Below, piece after piece: positions 1 through 6,737 of a stretch of DNA of 12,654 nt. Origin of the DNA: an uncultured Planctomycetota bacterium (GTDB lineage: Bacteria > Planctomycetota > Phycisphaerae > Sedimentisphaerales > Anaerobacaceae). Each line of letters begins with the position of its first letter. The first letter of the stretch is position 1. The notes under the pieces are model-generated. The model did not search any database. It saw nothing but the letters and a program-made list of their open reading frames with translations, and was not told where the DNA came from. Both the position numbers and the translations under genes were made by a program. Where the stretch lies: assembly GCA_903927855.1 (NCBI GenBank), contig CAIYOL010000152.1, positions 1 through 12,654 on the forward strand, given 5' to 3'.

Positions 1-686
1 GATACACCCATGTCACCGCACCTATCTCCGGGCGCATCGGCAAATCCAACGTGACGGACGGCGCTCTGGTGACGGCATATCAGCCTTTGGCACTATCGAC
101 CATTCAACAACTGGACCCCATTTACGTGGATGTGCCCCAATCCACCACAGAACTACTGCGATTGGATCGACGCATAGAGAAAGGCCACCTCAATCAAGAC
201 GGAATGAACCAAAAGAAGGTCAAACTCTTCCTGGAAGACGGCACAACGTATCCGCTGGAGGGGACGCTTCAGTTTCGTGACGTCACGGTGGACCCAACGA
301 CAGGGTCAGTTACCCTGCGAATTGTCTTTCCAAATCCAGAAGGAGTTCTTCTGCCGGGTATGTTCGTCCGGACAGTGGTGCAGGAAGGCGTCCAAGAACA
401 AACTATCCTTATTCCTCAACAGGCAGTATCACGTGATATGAAAGGTAATCCTGTCGCGCTGATAGTGGATGCCAATGAGAAGGTCCAACCGCGGATGCTT
501 ACCCTCGACCGTGCCATCGGCGACCAATGGCTCGTCTCATCAGGTCTGACATCAGGCGACCGTGTGATAGTCGAAGGGATACAAAAAGTGCGGCCCGGCA
601 CCACCGTAAAGGTCGTGCCTTTCGATACCAACCACAAAGACGCTGCAAATCCTGGAACGAAAAACCAAACCAAGGGGGGCGTATAA
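1..686 (+). CDS. acrA: RND efflux periplasmic adaptor (AcrA/MexA type), 5'-truncated
   Basis: This is the C-terminal part of a membrane fusion protein that links an inner-membrane RND pump to an outer-membrane channel in the periplasm. The gene runs in from outside the window; the first complete codon is at 3, and 227 residues are visible. The fragment begins inside the lipoyl/hairpin junction with YTHVTAPISGRIG, continues with VTDGALV and QQLDPIYVDV, the usual entry to the beta-barrel domain, and then shows DVTVDPTTGSVTLR, FPNP and LLPGMFVR. It ends with the membrane-proximal domain (IGDQWLV, GDRVIV, QKVRPG) and a hydrophilic tail. These motifs match the E. coli AcrA/MexA subgroup as I remember it, so about 160-170 N-terminal residues, including the lipoprotein signal, are missing. 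A GTG at 51 is in frame but internal, not the start. The TAA stop overlaps the ATG of the pump gene by one base. Family assignment is very secure; the substrate is unknown. Confidence 0.95.
   Translation, partial: YTHVTAPISGRIGKSNVTDGALVTAYQPLALSTIQQLDPIYVDVPQSTTELLRLDRRIEKGHLNQDGMNQKKVKLFLEDGTTYPLEGTLQFRDVTVDPTTGSVTLRIVFPNPEGVLLPGMFVRTVVQEGVQEQTILIPQQAVSRDMKGNPVALIVDANEKVQPRMLTLDRAIGDQWLVSSGLTSGDRVIVEGIQKVRPGTTVKVVPFDTNHKDAANPGTKNQTKGGV
672..679 (+). promoter_or_regulatory. Ribosome binding site for the RND pump gene
   Basis: AAGGGGGG lies 6 bases before the ATG at 686, inside the last codons of the adaptor gene. It supports 686 as the start rather than the more distant in-frame ATG at 527, because MLSRFFLKRPVFAWV is the standard N-terminus of this pump family while the residues encoded by 527-685 are unlike it. 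Confidence 0.75.
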
Positions 687-3600
687 TGTTATCGAGATTC
701 TTTCTGAAGCGTCCGGTTTTCGCATGGGTCATCGCTATTATTATTATGGTGCTGGGCGGCCTAGCAATCTACAGGCTGCCCATATCACAGTATCCCCCTA
801 TAGCACCGCCATCTATCGCCATCACTGCCTTTTATCCGGGCGCTTCTGCAGAAACGGTTGAAAACAGCGTAACACAGATAATCGAGCAAAAGATGACCGG
901 CTTCGATAAGATGCTGTATCTATCCGCCACGAGCGATTCGGCTGGTGCCTCCCGCGTTGAGCTGACATTTGCCCCAGGCACCGACCCGGACCTTGCCTGG
1001 GCACAGGTGCAAAACAAACTGCAACTCGCTATGGCGAGCCTGCCGGAGGTAGTGCAGCGTCAAGGCATAAGAGTAAGCAAATCCACCAGAAACTATCTGC
1101 TGCTCATAGGCCTGGTCTCAGAGGACAATAGTATGGACGGGCACGATTTGCAGGACTATGCCACATCCAGTCTTGAGAAGGTACTTTCGCGAGTGCCGGG
1201 GGTCGGTGAAGTAGAGATATTCGGCAGCCAGTATGCCATGCGAATCTGGCTGAACCCCGACAAGCTGACCAATTACCAGATGACAGTTCAAGATGTAATT
1301 ACGGCGTTGCGGGCCTACAACGTGGAAGTGTCCGCAGGGCAATTCGGCGGGGTGCCAGCGGTAGAAGGCCAGCGTCTAAATGCGAGCATCATTGTCCAGA
1401 GCCTGCTCAAGACACCAGAGGAGTTCGCAGCGATTCCTCTCCACACCAACCCGGATGGATCCATTGTGCGGGTCAAAGATGTGGGGCGAGCAGAACTCGG
1501 AGCTGAATTCTACGATGTCGAAGCATTTTACAACGACAAACCCTCCGCCGTGCTGGCCGTCAGGCAGGCGGCAGGCGCCAATGCCATGGAAACGGCAAAC
1601 AACATCAGAGCCAAGATGGAAGAAATGAGCCATTTTTTCCCCACAGGCATGAAGGTCGTTTATCCCTATGATACCACTCCCTTTGTCAAAGTAGCTATTG
1701 AAGAGGTGGTCAAGACCCTTTTCGAGGCAATTCTGCTGGTTTTTCTGGTGATGTATTTGTTTATGGGAAATATGCGGGCGACTTTAATCCCGACAATCGC
1801 GGTGCCGGTGGTGCTGCTGGGGACATTCGCGGCGCTCGGGTTTTTCGGGTTTTCCATTAATATGCTGACTATGTTCGCCATGGTGCTGGCCATCGGCCTG
1901 CTGGTGGACGACGCCATCGTGGTAGTGGAGAATGTGGAACGAATTATGGGCGAAGAAGGACTTACACCACTGGAGGCCACGCGCAAGTCTATGGAGCAGA
2001 TTACCCCCGCATTAATCGGCATCGGACTGGTGCTCTCGGCGGTGTTCGGCCCAATGGCGTTTTTCAGCGGTTCTACCGGCGTTATCTACCGCCAGTTTTC
2101 CGTGACTATTATTTCCTCTATGCTTCTGTCGGTGGTAGTGGCCTTAGTCCTGACACCAGTTCTGTGCGCCTCACTTCTAAAGCCGGTGCCAAAGGGTCAT
2201 GAGCCGGCAGAGGGAGGTATATGGTTCTTGCGGCCGTTCTTCAAATGGTTTGACCGCATTTTTTTCCGAGTCAGAGACCTTTATGTAAAACTGGTTGGCG
2301 AATCTTTCGCACAGAAAATCCGCTACCTGATGGTTTTCGTTCTGATTGTGGCAGCGATGGGATTCATCCTTAAACGGATGCCCACGGCCTATCTTCCGGA
2401 TGAAGACCAGGGAATTCTGATGGCGCAGGTCCTGCTCCCAGCGAATTCGACAATGGAGCAAACCAAAAAGATAATGGAGGGAGTGAAAGACTACTTTTTG
2501 AACAACGAGAAAGACACAGTGGGATCCTGTATGACAGTTTCCGGCGTCAATTTTTCGGGACGGGGACAAAACGCAGGTATGGCATTTATCAAGCTCAAGG
2601 ACTGGAAACTCCGCAACCGTCCGGACTTGAAGGTCGCTGCTTTGGCAGGAAGAGCGATGGGAGCCTTTTCCCAGATTCGCAACGCGATGGTGTTCGCCTT
2701 TCCGCCGCCGGCGGTTATCGAACTGGGCATGTCCAAGGGGTTTGACTTTCAACTGCTGGACCGCGGCGGGTTGGGCCACGCTAATCTTATGACAGTTCGC
2801 AACCAACTCCTCGGCATGGCTGCACAGAACCCTGTGTTGACGAGGGTCAGACCTAACGGTTTGGAAGATGTGCCTGAGTATCGGGTTGACGTGGATTGGG
2901 AGAAGGCCGGTGCTTTGGGGGTACCCATTACCGCCATACATAACACCATTTCAGCGGCTTTCGGCAGCGCATATGTCAACGACTTTATTCAAGGCGGCCG
3001 TGTTAAGAGGGTGTATGTCCAGGCCGATACCCCCTATCGCATGCTGCCCAAAGACCTGGAAAAACTTTATGTGCGAAATACCAACGGTAAGATGGTTCCC
3101 TTTTCTTCTTTTGCGTCTGGTCACTGGACCAGCGGTTCTCCGAAATTAGAGCGATTCAACGGCTTCCCGTCTATAAATATTGTGGGTGAGCCTGCGCCGG
3201 GGCGAAGTTCCGGTGAGGCAATGCAGGCAATGGAAGGGTTTGTCAGGAATTTGCCACAGGGAATTGGTTTTGACTGGACCGGGCTTTCCTACCAGGAACG
3301 ACAGGCCGGCGCTCAGACAGCCCCGCTGTATGCCTTTTCCATTCTCATCATCTTCCTATGCGTGGCGGCTCTATACGAGAGCTGGACCATTCCATGCGTC
3401 AATATGCTGATGCTTCCGCTTGGCGTATTCGGTGCGACGCTGGCAACCTGGCTGCGCGGTATGCCGAACGATGTTTACTTTCAAATCGGATTCCTCACTA
3501 CTCTGGGACTGTCCACAAAGAACGCCATACTTATTATCCAGTTTGCGCAACATCGTATGAATTATGGAGAAGAACTTGTCGAGGCAACCCTTGGAGCAGT

Positions 3601-3865
3601 GAGAACCCGATTCCGACCGGTAATGATGACCTCACTGGCCTTTTTCTTCGGAGTCCTGCCGCTGGCCATATCCACCGGCGCAGGGGCGGGAGCCCAGAAT
3701 GCCATTGGAACCGCTGTTTGCGGCGGAATGCTCTCCGCAACATTTATCGACCTTCTTTTTATCCCGTTGTTCTTTGTCCTCGTGTCCCGCTTCTTCCGGA
3801 GAAAACAGCAGCAGCCAATTAAGGCCGGTGATTCAGATTCAGTCGGTTCACAGGAGGAGCGTTAA
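686..3865 (+). CDS. acrB: RND multidrug efflux pump, inner-membrane subunit (AcrB/MexB, HAE1 family)
   Basis: A proton-driven antiporter of the inner membrane that exports hydrophobic and amphipathic compounds through the adaptor and outer-membrane channel. From ATG 686 it is 1059 residues, matching AcrB (1049). It has TM1 at about 10-28, a periplasmic porter domain at about 30-335, a TM block from about 340 (YPYDTTPFVK just before it), a second porter domain at about 570-870, and a final TM block at about 880-1037. The proton-relay residues are all present: D408 and D409 in GLLVDDAIVVVENVER, K945 in GLSTKNAILI, and R975, corresponding to AcrB D407, D408, K940 and R971. GSQYAMRIW (about 180-188), SGRGQN (about 624-629) and VRPNGLED (about 721-728) are AcrB-like. 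Set against E. coli AcrB from memory, the phenylalanine trap is partly changed: F136, F610 and F615 correspond to Y137, M616 and V621, while F178, F617 and F628 are kept as F179, F623 and F634. The start overlaps the adaptor stop by one base, which suggests translational coupling. Confidence 0.97.
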   Translation: MLSRFFLKRPVFAWVIAIIIMVLGGLAIYRLPISQYPPIAPPSIAITAFYPGASAETVENSVTQIIEQKMTGFDKMLYLSATSDSAGASRVELTFAPGTDPDLAWAQVQNKLQLAMASLPEVVQRQGIRVSKSTRNYLLLIGLVSEDNSMDGHDLQDYATSSLEKVLSRVPGVGEVEIFGSQYAMRIWLNPDKLTNYQMTVQDVITALRAYNVEVSAGQFGGVPAVEGQRLNASIIVQSLLKTPEEFAAIPLHTNPDGSIVRVKDVGRAELGAEFYDVEAFYNDKPSAVLAVRQAAGANAMETANNIRAKMEEMSHFFPTGMKVVYPYDTTPFVKVAIEEVVKTLFEAILLVFLVMYLFMGNMRATLIPTIAVPVVLLGTFAALGFFGFSINMLTMFAMVLAIGLLVDDAIVVVENVERIMGEEGLTPLEATRKSMEQITPALIGIGLVLSAVFGPMAFFSGSTGVIYRQFSVTIISSMLLSVVVALVLTPVLCASLLKPVPKGHEPAEGGIWFLRPFFKWFDRIFFRVRDLYVKLVGESFAQKIRYLMVFVLIVAAMGFILKRMPTAYLPDEDQGILMAQVLLPANSTMEQTKKIMEGVKDYFLNNEKDTVGSCMTVSGVNFSGRGQNAGMAFIKLKDWKLRNRPDLKVAALAGRAMGAFSQIRNAMVFAFPPPAVIELGMSKGFDFQLLDRGGLGHANLMTVRNQLLGMAAQNPVLTRVRPNGLEDVPEYRVDVDWEKAGALGVPITAIHNTISAAFGSAYVNDFIQGGRVKRVYVQADTPYRMLPKDLEKLYVRNTNGKMVPFSSFASGHWTSGSPKLERFNGFPSINIVGEPAPGRSSGEAMQAMEGFVRNLPQGIGFDWTGLSYQERQAGAQTAPLYAFSILIIFLCVAALYESWTIPCVNMLMLPLGVFGATLATWLRGMPNDVYFQIGFLTTLGLSTKNAILIIQFAQHRMNYGEELVEATLGAVRTRFRPVMMTSLAFFFGVLPLAISTGAGAGAQNAIGTAVCGGMLSATFIDLLFIPLFFVLVSRFFRRKQQQPIKAGDSDSVGSQEER
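3852..3859 (+). promoter_or_regulatory. Ribosome binding site for the outer-membrane channel gene
   Basis: AGGAGGAG is a near-perfect Shine-Dalgarno sequence 7 bases before the ATG at 3867, lying in the last codons of the pump gene. It fixes the start at 3867, where the encoded protein begins with a clear lipoprotein signal peptide, rather than at the in-frame ATG at 3699 inside the pump gene. Confidence 0.88.
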
Positions 3866-3866
3866 G

Positions 3867-5297
3867 ATGCGAAAGACATTATTAATTTTTGGTCTAATTC
3901 TAACTTCCCTGCCTAGCGGATGCTCGCTGGCCCCGAAATACACAAGGCCTGAAGCTCCCGTTCCTGCCGGTTGGCCGACTGGTGCAGCATATAAAGAAAT
4001 CCAAGCTGCGGCTGTAGCTCCGACAGCTTCGGAGCTTGCGTGGCAGGAATTCTTCACCGACAAGAACCTTAAACAAGTCATTGAGATGGCCTTGACGAAT
4101 AACCGCGATCTGCGGCTTGCCGCGTTGAACGTGGAACGGGCCAGGGAGCTGTATGGCATTCGACGAACCGAACTGTTGCCCGTGGTCAATGCAACCGGCA
4201 GCGGGAGTAAAGAACGAGTGGCCGCCGATCTTTCGGGCACAGGGAAATCAATGACGGTGGAACAATACAGTGTCAATCTGGGCATCATTGCCTGGGAGAT
4301 TGACTTCTTTGGACGCATCCGCAACCTGAAAGAAAGGGCCCTGGAGGAGTACCTTGCCTCCGAGCAGGCACACCGCAGCGCGCAGATTTTGCTTGTATCA
4401 GAAGTTGCCAATGCCTATCTGACCCTTGCCGCAGACCGGGAAAATCTCAACCTGACACAATCCACTCTGGATACCCAGCAGGCCGCCTACGATTTAATCC
4501 GACGGCGTTATGAAACAGGGCTCGTGCCTGAATTGGACTTGCGTCAGGCCCAAACAAGAGTAGATGCGGCACGTGTGGATGCACTCCTCTTCACTCAACT
4601 GGTAGCTCAGGATGAAACCGCATTGAACCTTTTGGTTGGCTCTACGGTACCGAGCGAGTTATTACCGGCTACCTTAAGTTCGGTTAGTCAACCCAAAGAT
4701 GTTTCTCCCGGCGTCTCCTCCGAGGTGCTCCTGCGACGACCGGATGTTCTCCAGGCTGAAAGCCTTTTAAGGGCGGCCCACGCAGACATCGGCGCAGCCC
4801 GGGCGGCATTTTTCCCGAGTATTTCCCTGACAGCCGCCGTCGGCACCGCCAGCGACGAACTCTCCGGACTCTTCCAATCCGGCTCGGGTACATGGATCTA
4901 TTCGCCGCAGGTCGTGATGCCTATTTTTGACGCGCGTACATGGTCGGCGCTCAAGATCACGAAAGCGCAGAGGCAAATCGCCCTAACCCAATACGAAAAG
5001 GCAATTCAGAACGCCTTTAAGGAAGTGGCTGACGCCCTTGCAGTGCAGGGTACGATAGATGAACAGTTGTCGGCGCAACAATCTTTAGTCAATGCTACAA
5101 CAGAAACTTATCGCCTCTCCAATGCGCGTTATATGAAGGGGATTGACAATTACCTGGTTGTAATTGATGCGCAGCGATCTCTCTATGTGGCGCAGCTGAG
5201 GCTTGTCTCACTCCGCCTGACGAGAATCGCCAATCAAGTGAGGCTTTACGCGGTATTGGGCGGAGGAAGCGACTCCCCCAAAAGTACAGAACCCTAA
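3867..5297 (+). CDS. oprM: Outer-membrane efflux lipoprotein (OprM/NodT type, TolC superfamily)
   Basis: This is the outer-membrane exit duct of the tripartite pump; three copies would form a beta-barrel with a long periplasmic alpha-helical tunnel. The protein is 476 residues, usual for the OprM/CusC/NodT family. It opens with a lipoprotein signal: a basic MRK, a hydrophobic run, then the lipobox LPSGC with the lipidated cysteine at 19. Two homologous TolC-type repeats follow. The first runs at about 60-260, with WEIDFFGRIRN at about 143-153 and a long helix through RRRYETGLVPELDLRQAQT. The second starts at LLRRPDVLQAE (about 288-298), with ARAAFFPSISLTA at about 311-323, MPIFDA at about 351-356 and NARYMKGIDNYLVVIDAQR at about 419-437. 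The gene follows the pump stop after one base, so the three components are co-transcribed. Family assignment is firm; the exact symbol is chosen by similarity to the OprM group. Confidence 0.95.
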   Translation: MRKTLLIFGLILTSLPSGCSLAPKYTRPEAPVPAGWPTGAAYKEIQAAAVAPTASELAWQEFFTDKNLKQVIEMALTNNRDLRLAALNVERARELYGIRRTELLPVVNATGSGSKERVAADLSGTGKSMTVEQYSVNLGIIAWEIDFFGRIRNLKERALEEYLASEQAHRSAQILLVSEVANAYLTLAADRENLNLTQSTLDTQQAAYDLIRRRYETGLVPELDLRQAQTRVDAARVDALLFTQLVAQDETALNLLVGSTVPSELLPATLSSVSQPKDVSPGVSSEVLLRRPDVLQAESLLRAAHADIGAARAAFFPSISLTAAVGTASDELSGLFQSGSGTWIYSPQVVMPIFDARTWSALKITKAQRQIALTQYEKAIQNAFKEVADALAVQGTIDEQLSAQQSLVNATTETYRLSNARYMKGIDNYLVVIDAQRSLYVAQLRLVSLRLTRIANQVRLYAVLGGGSDSPKSTEP

Positions 5298-5455
5298 CAG
5301 CTTGAATGTGGCCTTCTCGTCCATAAGTGATTTTGGGAGTGCGAGTTAACAAATAGCGCAAAAAATCTTCTTGTTTTCAAAGAATTCTCTGGCCAAATCA
5401 CCCTTAAAATAAGATAATAGTTGCAACTTAGATTCGGCACATATAAATTATAAAT
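5298..5455. other. AT-rich spacer between the efflux operon and pgl
   Basis: These 158 bases between two plus-strand genes are visibly richer in A and T than the flanking genes. I see no convincing gene and no stem followed by a T tract that would serve as an intrinsic terminator for the efflux operon. The 3' half, from about 5400, is strongly AT-rich, as expected for a promoter region of pgl. Confidence 0.6.
5421..5447 (+). promoter_or_regulatory. Possible promoter for pgl
   Basis: TTGCAA at 5421-5426 and TATAAA at 5442-5447 resemble -35 and -10 boxes, but the 15-base spacer is shorter than the usual 17. The -10 box lies only 8 bases before the pgl ATG, which would make the transcript almost leaderless, consistent with the absence of a Shine-Dalgarno sequence. 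GATAAT at 5413-5418 is an alternative -10 box without a good -35. This is a weak prediction. Confidence 0.25.
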
Positions 5456-6220
5456 ATGGAAACCACTGCACGCTATAAGCCAAATGTTGAAGTTGTTTCC
5501 GACCCTGAGGGGCTTGCACAGAGAACTGTTGCACTTTTCGTCGGCGATGCGGAAAAAGCAATAAAAGCAAAAGGCGCTTTTTACGTCGCAATATCCGGGG
5601 GGCACACACCCAAGCATTTTTTTGAACTACTCAGCGAAGCACCAAAAGCAAAAGCTCTGCCCTGGGACAGAATACAGTTATTCTGGGTTGACGAGCGGTA
5701 TGTTCCGCCAGATTCACAATGGAGCAATTACAAGCTGGCTGCCGATACTTTTTTGGCTAAAATTGCCATCCCCAAAGAAAACGTGCACAGGATACCGACG
5801 GAATACAGCGATTTCAAGGCTGCGGCTCAGTGCTATGAAGAAACGATTCGAAAGGTTTTTGGTCTGCAGAAAAATCAGGTCCCCGTATTTGACCTGATTG
5901 TGCTGGGTATGGGTGCTGAAGGACACACGGGTTCGCTGTTTCCCAATAGCTACGCGCCTTTTGATAAAGAAGACCTGGCGTGTGTCGTTTATGTCCTGGA
6001 TGAGAAACTTAACAGGATAACCCTGACGCACCCGGTTTTGTGTGCTGCATCTCACCTGGCTGTGCTGGTTTCAGGCGAAGAAAAAGCCAGTATTTTGAAA
6101 GAGGTTTTAACTCACGAGCCAGACGAGGTTCAGTATCCTATCCATACTCTTTGGCCTATCCTCAATAAAGTTACCTGGCTGGTAGACAGCAAAGCGGCAA
6201 AATACCTTTCATTGGGGTAG
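5456..6220 (+). CDS. pgl: 6-phosphogluconolactonase
   Basis: This cytosolic enzyme hydrolyses 6-phosphogluconolactone to 6-phosphogluconate, the second step of the oxidative pentose phosphate pathway. The 254 residues show the glucosamine-6-phosphate isomerase/6PGL fold signatures in order: AISGGHTP at about 45-52 (phosphate-binding loop), FWVDERYVPPDSQWSNY at about 76-92, DLIVLGMGAEGHTGSLFP at about 146-163 with the expected catalytic histidine H157, and RITLTHPVL at about 187-195. The length and the GAEGHTGSLFP loop favour the DevB/Pgl lactonase subgroup over NagB deaminase. ATG 5456 is chosen because it is the first methionine and gives a normal N-terminus; no Shine-Dalgarno sequence precedes it (the upstream bases are AT-rich). 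No glucose-6-phosphate dehydrogenase gene, a frequent partner, is visible. It stands alone, convergent with the minus-strand operon across 35 bases. Confidence 0.95.
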   Translation: METTARYKPNVEVVSDPEGLAQRTVALFVGDAEKAIKAKGAFYVAISGGHTPKHFFELLSEAPKAKALPWDRIQLFWVDERYVPPDSQWSNYKLAADTFLAKIAIPKENVHRIPTEYSDFKAAAQCYEETIRKVFGLQKNQVPVFDLIVLGMGAEGHTGSLFPNSYAPFDKEDLACVVYVLDEKLNRITLTHPVLCAASHLAVLVSGEEKASILKEVLTHEPDEVQYPIHTLWPILNKVTWLVDSKAAKYLSLG

Positions 6221-6255
6221 TTTGGCCGGTTTTCACTTTCTTCCAGGTCTCAAGT

Positions 6256-6723
6256 TCATTCCGGAATGATTAATTTTGTCCCGGGTCTGAGCTTGCCTGG
6301 ATTTTCTATGGGAAGGTGGTCGGCACCAAGAATTTTCTGCCATTTGTCCGCAGAGCCGTAGTATTGGCGAGAAATGTCGGAAAGAGTTTCGCCGCTACGT
6401 ATGATGTGAAACCTTTCGGTCTTTATCTCTTTAGACTGTTCGTCGGCAGAATTTTTGGGCAACTTTAGCTCACCAGCGGGCGGCGGTTTGTCAACTACTA
6501 TCAGAGGTTTGGCCTGCTCGGTCGGATTTTTATCAATCACGGCCTCTTTTCGAAGCCCGGTGCTGTAAGAATTCAGAGGGGTTTCCATTTTGTACTGCAC
6601 TGCAGAATGAGGGCCCAGCGCTCTTGCTTTGATACTTAGGCTGGGTCGAGTAGAAAGCCAGACTATAACAACGGTTATCAACACCAGGCCCAAAGCCATT
6701 CCCGTTTTGAAATCTTTCTGCAT
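6256..6723 (-). CDS. Membrane-anchored LysM-domain protein
   Basis: A 155-residue protein with one N-terminal hydrophobic segment at about 8-23 after MQKDFKTG, which could be a signal anchor or an uncleaved signal peptide. A low-complexity linker rich in P, K and E spans about 40-104, and a single C-terminal LysM domain lies at about 104-154 (FHIIRSGETLSDISRQYYG, then WQKIL, and LRPGTKLIIPE). LysM modules bind N-acetylglucosamine-containing glycans, so the protein probably sits in the inner membrane with its C-terminus touching peptidoglycan. No catalytic domain is present. The gene follows the secDF stop after 14 bases, so it is probably the last gene of the operon. There is no clear Shine-Dalgarno sequence; a run of seven A residues in the mRNA directly precedes the ATG. 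The gene has no established name and its exact role is unknown. Confidence 0.88.
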   Translation of the reverse strand: MQKDFKTGMALGLVLITVVIVWLSTRPSLSIKARALGPHSAVQYKMETPLNSYSTGLRKEAVIDKNPTEQAKPLIVVDKPPPAGELKLPKNSADEQSKEIKTERFHIIRSGETLSDISRQYYGSADKWQKILGADHLPIENPGKLRPGTKLIIPE

Positions 6724-6737
6724 TTTTTTCGGGGCTT

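Noticed and set aside
527..685. N-terminal extension of the pump gene to the in-frame ATG at 527
   Set aside because: It would overlap the adaptor gene by 160 bases and encode a basic, non-hydrophobic sequence unlike any RND pump N-terminus; ATG 686 with AAGGGGGG upstream is the right start.
2177..2941. A 254-codon open frame on the minus strand inside the RND pump gene
   Set aside because: It lies wholly antisense to a full-length, well-conserved pump gene, and its translation shows no recognisable domain; it reflects the codon composition of the pump.
3358..3822. A 154-codon plus-strand frame overlapping the end of the pump gene
   Set aside because: It is an alternate-frame shadow of the conserved C-terminal TM block of the pump, with a translation that lacks any known motif.
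3699..3866. N-terminal extension of the outer-membrane channel gene to ATG 3699
   Set aside because: The lipoprotein signal peptide starts at ATG 3867 behind a near-perfect Shine-Dalgarno, and the extension is the pump gene read in another frame.
5340..5365. Possible terminator after the efflux operon (TGCG ... CGCA followed by A residues)
   Set aside because: The stem is only 4 bp with a 13-base loop and is followed by A residues, not T, on the coding strand.
5294..5617. A 107-codon minus-strand frame covering the efflux-pgl spacer and the start of pgl
   Set aside because: It overlaps the conserved N-terminus of pgl antisense, is rich in Cys, Phe and Tyr as in AT-rich noncoding translation, and has no ribosome binding site or known domain.
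6221..6269. Terminator between the convergent pgl and LysM genes, including the palindrome CATTCCGGAATG at 6258-6269
   Set aside because: The palindrome lies at the end of the LysM coding sequence, has no room for a loop, and no T tract follows on either strand.
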